Positions 20,870 to 28,186 are shown, numbered from the stretch's first letter. The stretch is DNA of 28,186 nucleotides from JARYMI01 sp037444845 (GCA_037444845.1 JBBILQ010000033.1:1-28186); one strand, 5' to 3'. A program made the numbers and translations. The notes: a model not told the origin generated them from the letters alone.

Positions 20870-22925
20870 TTTTGCCTCCTTCCCGGAGCTGGACTTGATG
20901 AGTCCGCCGGAGCTGGTTGAGTATTTGTTTTACCGCCTTATCGACCTCCCCGGCCAGCAGGGTGCGCTGGCCGTGCCGGAAGACAAGGCGGAACGAAAGG
21001 CTGACGTTATCCGGAGGAATCGATTCCCCCGAGTACAGGTCGATAAGCTCGAACTCCTCTAAGATGGAAAGAGAGGTCTTTTCGATCGCCTTTTTCAGGT
21101 CCTGGTAGGAAACCTGGCGCGGCGCGAGGAGCGAGATATCCCTCCTGACGGCCGGAAACCTGGCCACGGCCGTAAAAGCGAAAGCCCTGGGCTGTTTGCT
21201 GAACAGGCGCTCGAGGTCGAGCTCGGCTGCGTAAGCCTTTCCGTTCTCCTCCACGGTAAAGGCATCCAAAAGCGTCCGCCTGACCTGCCCCAGGAAGCCG
21301 ATCCTCTCCTCCTTGTAAGTCAGGCTCAGCGAGTGGCCCGGCTCGAACAGGGGGTGGTCTTCGCGAGAAAAAGAAAAGGGCTCATACCGAAGTTGCGTTA
21401 GCAGCGCCTCGCAGGCTCCCTTGAGATGATAAAATTCCGGATATTCGGTCGCTAATTCCCAGGCTGGCTTCGCCTGCGGGTCCATGCTCAGAAGCCCTAA
21501 AGTCAGGCTCTCGACACATCCCTGGTCCTCACGGTAATAGATGTTTCCGACCTCAAAGATGTGCACCGCTTCAAGGCCGCGGTTCTTGTTCCAGGCGAGC
21601 GTCTCAAGGAGCCCGCCGAGAAGCGATGTCCGCAGGAGTGAGGCTCGGGAGGAGATGGGGTTTCGGATTTCGACCGGTTCAAGCCCCGTCCCCAGGTGCT
21701 CTTCCTTGTCCGGGTCGGAAAAACTGAAATTGATGACCTCGTTGAACCCGTAATGGAAAAGAAGAGGCCGCAGCTTCGCCAGCTTCTCCCGTTTCTTGTC
21801 CGCAATGGGCTCGACAACCTTGAGCGGCGCAAGGACGGAAGGGATATTCTCGTATCCGAAAAAGCGGGCGATCTCTTCGATGAGGTCAGCCTCCCGGTCG
21901 ATGTCCACCCGGAATGTGGGGACCTTAATCCTCCAGACGCCGGGCTGCTGGATGTCTACCTCAAACTCCAAGTCCATGAGGATTTTGCTGATGAAGCTTT
22001 CATTGACCTCAATTCCTAAGAGGTCGTTGACCCGGCGGTGGCGAAGGACAACCTCTTTTTTCTTGCGCGGCGCCGGGTAGACGTCTATGACTCCTCTGGT
22101 TGCTTTCCCGCCGAATTGGACAAGGAGAGAGGCGGCCATGAGGGCTGCCCGCGGCGGAAAAGAGATGTCCGCCCCCCTTTCAAAACGGTAGGACGCGTCG
22201 GTCAGAAGCCCGGCCGCCTTGCGTGTCTTGCGAACGGAAACCGGGTCAAAGCAAGCGCTCTCGATAAAAACATCCTTTGTCTCCTCGGTGACGGCCGCCT
22301 CCTGTCCGCCGATGACTCCGGCCAGAGCCACCGGCTTGGCCTCGTCGGCTATCACTAACATCTCGGGCAGAAGCTCAAGGTCTGTGCCGTCAAGGCAGAG
22401 GAGCCTTTCTCCTTTCCTGGCCCGGCGGATGATGATCCGGCTCCCGGCGATCTTTTCGACGTCAAAAGCGTGGATGGGCTGCGAGGTGGCGAAGAGGACG
22501 TAGTTCGTGGCATCAACAGCGTTGTTGACCGGGTTGAGCCCCATGGCCTCGATCTTCTGGCGCAGCCAGACGGGCGAGGGGCCGACTTTGACTCCCTTGA
22601 CGACAAGTCCGCAGTAACGGGGACAGAGAGCCTCATCCTGAACCTGGACGTCAACAACCGCGGCCGTGTCAACGGGCAATTCAAGGATCGGCCAGTCCTT
22701 CGCTTTCATCCTGACCCCAAGGCCGGCCGCTATTTCCCTGGCCATCCCTAAGTGGCCGAGCGTGTCCGGCCGGTTGGCGTATGTCTCGACATCAAGGATG
22801 ATGTCGCCGTCGCGCTCTTCGAGGTTCTCGACCATCAGGCCGATCCGGTTGAGCGCGTCGATGATCTCCGGGGCGGAGATGTCCGGCTCCAGGTGCTCTT
22901 TTATCCAGGCGACGCTTATTTTCAT
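20844..22925 (-). CDS. pheT: phenylalanine-tRNA ligase beta subunit, short form without EMAP-like domain
   Basis: Beta subunit of the phenylalanyl-tRNA synthetase tetramer. It has 693 residues, about 100 fewer than the common 790-800. The missing part is visible: IGLMVENLEE (residues 28-37) runs almost directly into ILDVETYANRPDTLGHLGMAREIAA (from about 43), whereas most bacterial PheT have the tRNA-binding EMAP-like domain between them. The B3/B4 editing domain (about 110-270), B5 (about 285-355), the catalytic-like core and the C-terminal FDX-ACB anticodon-binding domain (about 600-680) are present. It overlaps pheS by four bases. Confidence 0.94.
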   Translation of the reverse strand: MKISVAWIKEHLEPDISAPEIIDALNRIGLMVENLEERDGDIILDVETYANRPDTLGHLGMAREIAAGLGVRMKAKDWPILELPVDTAAVVDVQVQDEALCPRYCGLVVKGVKVGPSPVWLRQKIEAMGLNPVNNAVDATNYVLFATSQPIHAFDVEKIAGSRIIIRRARKGERLLCLDGTDLELLPEMLVIADEAKPVALAGVIGGQEAAVTEETKDVFIESACFDPVSVRKTRKAAGLLTDASYRFERGADISFPPRAALMAASLLVQFGGKATRGVIDVYPAPRKKKEVVLRHRRVNDLLGIEVNESFISKILMDLEFEVDIQQPGVWRIKVPTFRVDIDREADLIEEIARFFGYENIPSVLAPLKVVEPIADKKREKLAKLRPLLFHYGFNEVINFSFSDPDKEEHLGTGLEPVEIRNPISSRASLLRTSLLGGLLETLAWNKNRGLEAVHIFEVGNIYYREDQGCVESLTLGLLSMDPQAKPAWELATEYPEFYHLKGACEALLTQLRYEPFSFSREDHPLFEPGHSLSLTYKEERIGFLGQVRRTLLDAFTVEENGKAYAAELDLERLFSKQPRAFAFTAVARFPAVRRDISLLAPRQVSYQDLKKAIEKTSLSILEEFELIDLYSGESIPPDNVSLSFRLVFRHGQRTLLAGEVDKAVKQILNQLRRTHQVQLREGGKIDSRTRKN

Positions 22926-24001
22926 TTGAGGCTAAACTGCCGGATGAACCTGAGGTCATTCTCGTAAAACGTGCGCATGTCGGAGATCTGGTAGCAAAAC
23001 ATGGCTGTGCGCTCGATCCCAAGGCCAAAGGCCCAGCCCGAGTACTTCTCCGGGTCGATATTGACGTTCTTAAGAATCTGGGGGTCAACCATGCCAGCAC
23101 CCAGGAGCTCTTTCCAGCCGGTCCCTCCGCACACAGGGCAAGAGGCATCCTGGCCCCGGCAGACCGTGCAGCCGATGTCCACCTCAGCCGAAGGCTCGGT
23201 GAAAGGAAAAAAGCTCGGCCGGAAGCGGATGGCGATCTTCTCCCCAAGGAGGGCTCTGAGAAAATGTTCCAAAGTCCCCTTGAGATGGGCGAACGTCACG
23301 CCCTCGTCCACCAGCAGCCCTTCCACCTGGTAGAACATCGGCAGGTGAGTCGGGTCGATGGCTTCCCGCCTGAAGACGCGGCCAGGGAGGATGACCCGGA
23401 TAGGAGGCTTGTTTTTCTCCATCACCCGGATTTGCATCGGCGACGTGTGCGTCCGCAGGAGAAGGCTTTCGCTGATGTAAAGGGTATCCCAGTCGTCACG
23501 AGCAGGATGGTGCGGCGGGAAGTTGAGCGCTTCAAAGTTATAATAATCCGTCTCGATCTCGGGCCCCTCGGCAATGGAGAAACCCATGGCCAGGAAAATG
23601 TCCTCGATCTCCTGTTCAAAGAGCATCAGGGGGTGGGGAGCTCCCCAGTAGGCCCTGCTGCCCGGGAGAGTCAGGTCGATGCTTTCGGGTTCCGCTTTAA
23701 CCCCTCTAACCAAAACTGAACTTCCGCCTGAAATACGCGCACCTCCAGTTGCTCCACCCACAACATCTCTTCCAAGCTTTTCCTGAACGTACGCCTTGAA
23801 GTCGTTGAGAAGCTTGCCAAGCGCCGGCTTTTCCCCGGCTGGCAGGTCCTTGAGTTCTTCAAAAAGGAGCGTGATGTGTCCCCTTTTCCGGCTGAGGAAC
23901 TGATGCCGCAGTTCGAGGCGCGTCCGTTCGTCCCGGGCTTTTTCCATGGCCTCGTCGAACTTCTTCTTGAGTTCCTCTATTTTCGCTTCGAATTTCTTCA
24001 T
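22922..24001 (-). CDS. pheS: phenylalanine-tRNA ligase alpha subunit
   Basis: Catalytic alpha subunit that charges tRNA-Phe. It has 359 residues from the ATG at 24001, which follows the rplT stop after one base; an in-frame upstream start at 24037 lies inside rplT and is less likely. An N-terminal coiled coil (about 1-85) precedes the class II core with motif 2 (GRVFRREAIDPTHLPMFYQ) and motif 3 (GWAFGLGIERTAM). Four cysteines at 278, 281, 288 and 291 (two CxxC pairs) form the zinc-knuckle variant found in many phyla but not in E. coli. Its stop overlaps the pheT start. Confidence 0.95.
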   Translation of the reverse strand: MKKFEAKIEELKKKFDEAMEKARDERTRLELRHQFLSRKRGHITLLFEELKDLPAGEKPALGKLLNDFKAYVQEKLGRDVVGGATGGARISGGSSVLVRGVKAEPESIDLTLPGSRAYWGAPHPLMLFEQEIEDIFLAMGFSIAEGPEIETDYYNFEALNFPPHHPARDDWDTLYISESLLLRTHTSPMQIRVMEKNKPPIRVILPGRVFRREAIDPTHLPMFYQVEGLLVDEGVTFAHLKGTLEHFLRALLGEKIAIRFRPSFFPFTEPSAEVDIGCTVCRGQDASCPVCGGTGWKELLGAGMVDPQILKNVNIDPEKYSGWAFGLGIERTAMFCYQISDMRTFYENDLRFIRQFSLK

Positions 24002-24002
24002 C

Positions 24003-24362
24003 TCATGCTGTCGCGGCCTCTTTGACTTTTCGGACAAGAGTCGCGAACGTCCCGGGAGAATTCACGGCCAGGTCGGCCAGGATTTTCCGGTCGAGCTCGA
24101 TGCGGAGCTTTTTCAACCCGGAGATGAAGCGGCTGTAGGAAAGGCCGTTCTCCTCAGCAGCAGCTTTAATCCGGATGATCCAGAGCCGCCGGAAGTCCCT
24201 TTTGCGGTTGCGTCGGTCGCGGTAGGCATAGAGGAGGGATTTCTCGACCGCCTCCTTGGCCGTCCGGTAATTATGGCTCTTTGCTCCCCTGTAGCCTTTG
24301 GCCAGCTTGAGGATTTTCGCCCGGCGGGCTCTTCTTCTAGGTCCTCTTCTAACTCTCGACAT
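24003..24362 (-). CDS. rplT: 50S ribosomal protein L20
   Basis: Large-subunit assembly protein that binds 23S rRNA. It has 119 residues with the classical start MSRVRRGPRRRARRAKILKL and the RRLWIIRIKAAAEENGLSYS stretch near 53-72. It follows rpmI after 18 bp with a GAGGA ribosome-binding site, in the standard infC-rpmI-rplT order. L20 represses this operon in several bacteria, but no clear RNA structure for that is visible here. Confidence 0.97.
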   Translation of the reverse strand: MSRVRRGPRRRARRAKILKLAKGYRGAKSHNYRTAKEAVEKSLLYAYRDRRNRKRDFRRLWIIRIKAAAEENGLSYSRFISGLKKLRIELDRKILADLAVNSPGTFATLVRKVKEAATA

Positions 24363-24380
24363 GTCATTCCTCGCTTTCTC

Positions 24381-24581
24381 TTAGAATCCGTAAGGCAGCA
24401 TTTTCTTGATCATGGCCCGGTCAGCCCGGCTCACCACCACCTTTTTCCCTAAGGTTCTTTTCCTCTTGGGTTTCTTTTTGGCCAGAAGATGGCTCTTGTA
24501 CGCTTTGCTATGGACGATTTTCTTTGTCGCCGTTACTTTGAACCTCTTTTTGGCCCCCCTGTGTGTCTTTAGCTTTGGCAT
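24381..24581 (-). CDS. rpmI: 50S ribosomal protein L35
   Basis: Small basic ribosomal protein of 66 residues with the family start MPKLKTHRGAKKRFKVTATK and the end DRAMIKKMLPYGF. A GGAGG ribosome-binding site lies six bases before the ATG, inside the infC coding region. The first 74 nt overlap the 3' end of infC in a different frame, an unusually long overlap for this operon. Confidence 0.96.
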   Translation of the reverse strand: MPKLKTHRGAKKRFKVTATKKIVHSKAYKSHLLAKKKPKRKRTLGKKVVVSRADRAMIKKMLPYGF

Positions 24582-25139
24582 CTTTTCCTCCTGACTTGAC
24601 TGGAACTAACAGGGCGGACATGGCCCATTCCTGTTTCCGAGTCTCTCCATCCTGGCGGCCAAACTCACGGGCATCCTCTAAAACCCGGCCCAGGATCTGC
24701 TGGGCCAGGTCCGGCCTCGACCGTTCTCTTCCCCTGATCATGATCGTGATCTTGACCTTGTTCCCCTCCTCGAGGAACCTCTGGACGTGGCGCATCTTGA
24801 AGGCGTAATCATGAATGCTGATCTTTGGCCTGAATTTGATCTCTTTGAGCTGAACCTGCTTCTGGTGTTTTTTGGCTTCCTGAGCCCTCTTATGCTCTTC
24901 GTACAAAAATTTCCCATAATCCATTATCCGGCAGACGGGCGGGGTGGCCTCGGCCCGCGAGCTGGCGGCCATCACCTTCACCGAGGCCTGGCAAGATTCA
25001 GGGCCTCGGGAACGGGCAGAATGCCGATTTGCTTCTTGTCTTCGTCGATGACCCTTATTTCCTTCGCGTGAATCATTTCGTTAATCCGATGAGGTCTTGC
25101 CTTCCTTGCGACAGGATAGAAAGCGTGTCTCTTGATAAT
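24508..25139 (-). pseudogene. infC: translation initiation factor IF-3, AUU start, one-base frameshift
   Basis: IF-3 controls start-codon choice and subunit separation. The gene reads in two frames. Frame one starts with ATT at 25139 after an AAGGAGG ribosome-binding site, as expected for autoregulated infC, and runs RPHRINEMIHAKEIRVIDED to LPVPEALNLARPR before a TGA at 24978-24980. Frame two continues from about 24990 with QASVKVMAASS, TPPVCRIMDYGKFLYEEHKR and the full C-terminal domain, ending at 24508. One missing base near 24983-24993 explains the break. Since IF-3 is essential, a sequencing or assembly error is as likely as a real mutation. The C-terminal tail is about 30 residues longer than usual and overlaps rpmI. 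Confidence 0.85.
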
Positions 25140-25153
25140 GCTTGGCCTCCTTT

Positions 25154-27064
25154 TTAAAAATCTAACATTGGGGATTTATTTTTATTCAAACGGACAATTT
25201 TTTCAAGGAATTGATCCACATCGACCTCCCCCTTGTCACCTTGAGTATGGACGCGGAGGGAAGCTTTCCCGCTGGCCACCTCTTTGTCTCCGACGACAAG
25301 GATGAGCGGGATTTTCTGGCTCTCGGCTTCCCTGATTTTGTAGCCAATCTTTGAGCGGCTGAGGTCGGTCTTGGACCTCAGGCCATGCTCCTTGAGCTTG
25401 TTGTCCAAGGAGACAGCGTAATCGTGATGCCTCTCTGAAATCGGCAGGATGATGGCCTGGACCGGCGCCAGCCAGAGCGGGAAATTGCCTTTGTAGTGTT
25501 CGACGAGGATGCCGAAAAACCTCTCTAACGACCCTAAAAGGGCCCGGTGGATGAGGAACGGCCGGTGCATCTTCCCGTCCTCGCCGGCGTAGTTGAGGTC
25601 GAACCTCTCGGCCAGGTTGAAATCTAACTGGATGGTCGTGCACTGCCAGGACCGGCCGATGGCGTCTTTAATCTTGATATCGATCTTGGGCCCATAGAAA
25701 ACGCCCTCGCCAGCGTCAACCCGGTAGCCGAGACCAGCGGCCTGAAGAGACCTCTCTAAGGCCCGAGTCGCCTTGTCCCAATCTTCCAGCCGGCCGACAT
25801 ACTTCTCTGGCCGGGTCGAGAGGAAAACATCGTGGTCATGAAAACCAAACGTCTTGAAGAGCCGGAGAGTCAGAAAGATGATTCCTTTGAGTTCGTCCTC
25901 AAGCTGGTCTTCGCGGCAGAACAGATGGGCGTCATCCTGGGTGAAGCCGCGGACCCGGAGAAGGCCGTGCAGGACGCCGCTTCTCTCGAACCGGTAGACC
26001 GTGCCGAGCTCGGCCCAGCGCAAGGGGAGGTCGCGGTAGCTGCGCTGCCGGGAGTTGTAGACCATGATGTGGAAAGGGCAGTTCATCGGCTTGAGCTCGT
26101 ACTCGACGCCCTCGGTGAGAAGACAGGGGAACATGGCTTCGTAGAATTCGGTGTGGCCGCTTTTGCGCCAGATGTCTAACTTGCCGACGTGGGGAGTGTA
26201 GAGGAATTCGTAGCCGTCGCTCAGATGCTCCTCGCGCCAGTACTCCTCGATGATGTGGCGGATCGTCGCTCCTTTGGGGTGCCAGAGGACCAGGCCTGCG
26301 CCCAGGTCTTCGTTAAAGCTGAAAAGGTCGAGCTCCTGACCCAGCCGGCGGTGGTCTCTTTTCCGGGCTTCCTCGAGCAGGTTCAAGTGGTCGGTGAGCT
26401 GCTTCGGGTCGAAAAAGGCGGTGCCGTAGATCCGCTGGAGCTGAGATCCTTTCTCGTCGCCTTTCCAGTAGGCGCCGGAAACGGAGAGGAGCTTGAAGTT
26501 TTTGATGCTGCCGGTCGAGGGGACATGAGGGCCGAGGCAGAAATCGATAAAATCTCCCTGCCTGTAGCAGGTGACCATGTCGCCGGCTTTCTCTTCGATG
26601 AGCTCCACCTTGAGGGTTTGGCCGGCCTTCTTAAAGATTCGGACCGCCTCGCTCTTGGAAAGGCTCACCTTCTCGATGGGCAGGTTCCGGCTGGCGATCT
26701 CCTTCATCTTTGCCTCGATCTCCTCAAGGTCCTGGACGCTGAACGGGATTTCGCGGAGAAAATCATAATAAAAGCCGTTCTCAACGGCCGGCCCGATGCC
26801 GTAGCGGGTGCCGGGGAAGAGTTCGATCACGGCATGGGCCAGGAGGTGGGCGGCGCTGTGCCTTAGGATGTCCATGCCTTCTTCGGAGTCAGCATAGATG
26901 AGCTGGACGGTGGCCTCCCTGTCGAGACAGAAATCGAGGCCGGCGATCTCGCCGTCCACGCGGGCTAACACAGGAGTCCGGTCCAGGCTGAGCCCCGCCA
27001 GGAGGTCTTTCAACCGGGCCCCTTTCTCCACCGAGAAAGCAGACCCCTCTATTTTGACGTTCAT
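25154..27064 (-). CDS. thrS: threonine-tRNA ligase
   Basis: Charges tRNA-Thr and clears mischarged Ser-tRNA. It has 636 residues, normal length. Domains in order: TGS (about 1-60), editing domain with the HxxxH pair H69/H73, class II core with the zinc ligand C329 in MNCPFH, motif 2 YRFERSG (357-363) and H380 in FTQDDAHLFC, motif 3 HRALLGSLERFFGIL, then the anticodon-binding domain (about 530-630). Its stop lies 14 bp before the infC AUU start. It begins about 95 bp after tRNA-Val, behind a hairpin that could regulate read-through. Confidence 0.97.
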   Translation of the reverse strand: MNVKIEGSAFSVEKGARLKDLLAGLSLDRTPVLARVDGEIAGLDFCLDREATVQLIYADSEEGMDILRHSAAHLLAHAVIELFPGTRYGIGPAVENGFYYDFLREIPFSVQDLEEIEAKMKEIASRNLPIEKVSLSKSEAVRIFKKAGQTLKVELIEEKAGDMVTCYRQGDFIDFCLGPHVPSTGSIKNFKLLSVSGAYWKGDEKGSQLQRIYGTAFFDPKQLTDHLNLLEEARKRDHRRLGQELDLFSFNEDLGAGLVLWHPKGATIRHIIEEYWREEHLSDGYEFLYTPHVGKLDIWRKSGHTEFYEAMFPCLLTEGVEYELKPMNCPFHIMVYNSRQRSYRDLPLRWAELGTVYRFERSGVLHGLLRVRGFTQDDAHLFCREDQLEDELKGIIFLTLRLFKTFGFHDHDVFLSTRPEKYVGRLEDWDKATRALERSLQAAGLGYRVDAGEGVFYGPKIDIKIKDAIGRSWQCTTIQLDFNLAERFDLNYAGEDGKMHRPFLIHRALLGSLERFFGILVEHYKGNFPLWLAPVQAIILPISERHHDYAVSLDNKLKEHGLRSKTDLSRSKIGYKIREAESQKIPLILVVGDKEVASGKASLRVHTQGDKGEVDVDQFLEKIVRLNKNKSPMLDF

Positions 27065-27080
27065 CTTCAGCGCCTTATGG

Positions 27081-27144
27081 TTTAAAAGTATTCAATGGGA
27101 GGGAGAAAGGGGGTGACAATCTTCTCTTTTTCCTCTTGAATACT
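27081..27144 (-). terminator. hairpin between tRNA-Val and thrS (terminator or attenuator)
   Basis: On the minus strand AGTATTCAA (complement of 27136-27144) pairs with TTGAATACT (complement of 27087-27095), nine perfect base pairs closing a loop of 40 bases that can pair further through GAGAAG/CTTTCTC. A TTTT run follows directly. It could end the tRNA transcript or attenuate thrS. Confidence 0.45.
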
Positions 27145-27157
27145 CAGTTCATGTCGT

Positions 27158-27232
27158 TGGTAGGCGCGGAGGGTATCGAACCCTCGACCTCTTCCGCGTC
27201 AAGGAAGCACTCTACCACTGAGCTACGCGCCT
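27158..27232 (-). tRNA. tRNA-Val(GAC) with encoded CCA
   Basis: A complete cloverleaf reads on the minus strand. The acceptor AGGCGCG pairs fully with CGCGCCT, followed by discriminator A and encoded CCA. The D arm starts TAGCTC, the anticodon stem is CTTCC/GGAAG with loop TTGACGC (anticodon GAC), and the T arm is GAGGG TTCGATA CCCTC. Anticodon GAC reads valine codons GUC and GUU. Confidence 0.95.
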
Positions 27233-27253
27233 TCGAATCAACCGAACGCCTGT

Positions 27254-27283
27254 ATTGTAGGGAATTTATCCCTAAAGTGTCAA
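27254..27283 (-). promoter_or_regulatory. sigma-70-type promoter of tRNA-Val
   Basis: On the minus strand TTGACA (27278-27283, perfect) and TACAAT (27254-27259, one mismatch) are 18 bp apart, about 20 bp before the tRNA. It may also drive thrS and the genes behind it. Confidence 0.65.
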
Positions 27284-27337
27284 TATGAAGCGCTTCACGG
27301 TCTCTGGATTATCCGCCTGGCATTTCGGGCATTTCAT
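27272..27337 (-). pseudogene. N-terminal zinc-ribbon remnant
   Basis: A 21-codon frame starting MKCPKCQADNPETVK after a GGAGAGGGGAG ribosome-binding site. This wording is the usual beginning of zinc-ribbon domains at the N-terminus of larger signalling or repeat proteins, which continue with a second Cys pair. Here it changes to RFILTL and stops, at the point where the tRNA-Val promoter begins. I infer a gene cut off after its first codons; it is short, so the call is tentative. Confidence 0.35.
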
Positions 27338-27370
27338 CTCCCCTCTCCCCACAGCTCCTTCTACCGCTGA

Positions 27371-27847
27371 TTACTTTGTTCTTTTTTTGGCCGCGGCCCT
27401 CAAATATTTTAAATCCTCAAAATCTTTATGCCGACCGACAGCTTCTTTGTTCTTAATGAGTTGGTCTAAGTCAATGAAGAAAATGGAGCAGAGACGCCTC
27501 TTGATCTTGACCTTTTCTCGAGTCCTGAATTTCCAGGCTTCTCCGAAAGTCACCCCGGTGATTGAACTGGCTAAATCGATACGGTTCGGCGGAACTCCAA
27601 ACTGGATGATGACGGCTGGGGCCATGAGCTCATCGGGCGATTGAATTCCTGGCACAGCACCTTGCCAGAACTCATCGAGCGCTCGATAAAGCCGCCGAAC
27701 GTTATTTGATATTGGCTCTAAAAAGAAACCGACATCTCCAGTTAGCCTGGAGAAGCCATAGTAAATGACGGCTTCACCGCCGACGATGAGATATCTGACC
27801 TTGTGGAGCGAAAGCAGAAAGAGAAAATCCTGGATATCAGGGGAAAA
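27371..27847 (-). pseudogene. nucleotidyltransferase-like gene without start codon (decayed)
   Basis: The frame has clear similarity to stand-alone nucleotidyltransferases of the AbiEii/DUF6036 kind: IQDFLFLLSLHKVRYLIVGG, then EAVIYYGFSRLTGDVGFF, and a C-terminal DLDQLIKNKEAVGRHKDFED-type segment. Two faults are visible. No ATG, GTG or TTG lies in frame between a stop around 27920 and the GTG at 27655, which is past the catalytic motif. And the active-site DxD is DVG, so the second aspartate is a glycine. The upstream small gene ends within this frame's first codons, which is the normal layout of such pairs. I infer a decaying antitoxin-like or Abi-type enzyme. Confidence 0.6.
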
Positions 27848-27858
27848 GTGAGACGCCT

Positions 27859-28029
27859 TTATCTCTTTTTCGCGCGGTCTCGAACATCTTTCGTCTGGTT
27901 TACGAAAACCCTTGCCTTCAGCGCTTTAGCGGCCTTTTGTCTTTCTTCAGGGCTCAGACTCACCTGCTGTTTGATGTCCCAGAGTTCGGCTTCCCTAAAA
28001 TCTCGGGATTTGTTAACAATCCTTTTCAT
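27859..28029 (-). CDS. small protein paired with the nucleotidyltransferase
   Basis: A 56-residue protein, charged and mostly helical (MKRIVNKSRDFREAELWDIK at the start, SLSPEERQKAAKALKARVF in the middle, basic end). Small proteins with an SPEER-like segment often stand directly before stand-alone nucleotidyltransferases and are taken as their partners; the function is unknown. It is in front of the decayed nucleotidyltransferase here and ends inside its first codons. The ribosome-binding site is weak. It could be an orphan left after its partner decayed. Confidence 0.55.
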   Translation of the reverse strand: MKRIVNKSRDFREAELWDIKQQVSLSPEERQKAAKALKARVFVNQTKDVRDRAKKR

Positions 28030-28069
28030 GGCTTTCGTTTAAGAATCTTTAAGCAGCTATCTGTGAAGG

Positions 28070-28098
28070 ATTTTAGCAAAACAGATTTCTGGAAGCAA
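28070..28098 (-). promoter_or_regulatory. candidate promoter of the small-protein/nucleotidyltransferase pair
   Basis: On the minus strand TTGCTT (28093-28098) and TAAAAT (28070-28075) are 17 bp apart, about 40 bp before the small gene. The same two boxes with the same spacing stand in front of the minus-strand vapBC pair. Confidence 0.35.
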
Positions 28099-28186
28099 GA
28101 AACAAGAACTTCCTGTTTTGAGGCCGAAAACCTAGTGGTGCGTCTCACAAATAACATCACATAAATTGCGATCACCAAAGACGCGC
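28099..28186. other. right edge of the window
   Basis: No gene, RNA or repeat that I can support in these last bases. Confidence 0.4.

Noticed and set aside
24978..24995. Programmed -1 frameshift site in infC
   Set aside because: No slippery heptamer or downstream stem is apparent; a missing base is the simpler explanation.
27285..27644. 119-codon plus-strand frame near tRNA-Val
   Set aside because: It is antisense to the nucleotidyltransferase pseudogene and the zinc-ribbon start, both of which carry recognisable motifs.

Overview
The window reads as one contig of a diderm, probably anaerobic bacterium. LpxD points to lipid A and hence an outer membrane. The c subunit of the ATP synthase carries the residues of a sodium-binding ring. 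The gene order thrS-infC-rpmI-rplT-pheS-pheT-(zapB-like)-zapA-rny-ymdB-xseA-xseB-ispA-dxs, followed by tlyA and nadK, fits an Acidobacteriota/Aminicenantia-like lineage. That placement is inference from gene order and protein style; no search was run.

Layout. (1) Bases 1-4.3 kb are an accessory stretch: the 3' part of an IS1634-like transposase, a membrane protein that looks 5'-truncated beside it, a VapBC pair on the minus strand, a nucleotidyltransferase whose HEPN partner is broken, and a Phd/VapC-type pair on the plus strand. A diverged 33-bp direct repeat brackets the VapBC and nucleotidyltransferase/HEPN genes. (2) Bases 4.27-8.18 kb, plus strand: F0 genes (AtpZ-like, AtpI-like, atpB, atpE), a YihY-type membrane protein and lpxD. 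The stop of the toxin gene overlaps the start of the AtpZ-like gene, so the F0 genes sit directly behind a toxin-antitoxin operon with a perfect consensus promoter. (3) Bases 8.18-8.62 kb: a 450-bp gap with a 162-bp MITE-like element, a GATT-type tandem repeat and a 19-bp perfect inverted repeat. (4) Bases 8.63-13.04 kb, minus strand: tlyA-nadK-glgA-trxA-trxB, tightly packed. (5) Bases 13.04-13.43 kb: a REP-like palindrome and a second copy of the 162-bp element, in opposite orientation and with one mismatch. (6) Bases 13.43-27.06 kb, minus strand: a long housekeeping run from thrS to dxs, mostly with overlapping or closely spaced genes, covering aminoacylation, translation initiation, ribosomal proteins, cell division, RNA turnover, DNA repair and isoprenoid precursor synthesis. 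(7) Bases 27.1-28.2 kb: tRNA-Val(GAC) with its own promoter, a zinc-ribbon remnant, a decayed nucleotidyltransferase and a small partner gene.

Most notable points: the near-identical inverted 162-bp elements bracketing five genes; infC with an AUU start, a one-base frameshift and a 74-nt overlap with rpmI; the predicted sodium coupling of the ATP synthase and a signal-peptide-like N-terminus on subunit c; a PheT that lacks the EMAP-like tRNA-binding domain; and two separate broken nucleotidyltransferase modules. I did not find a clearly new multi-gene system; the best candidates for something undescribed are the 162-bp element and the coupling of a toxin-antitoxin unit to the F0 genes.
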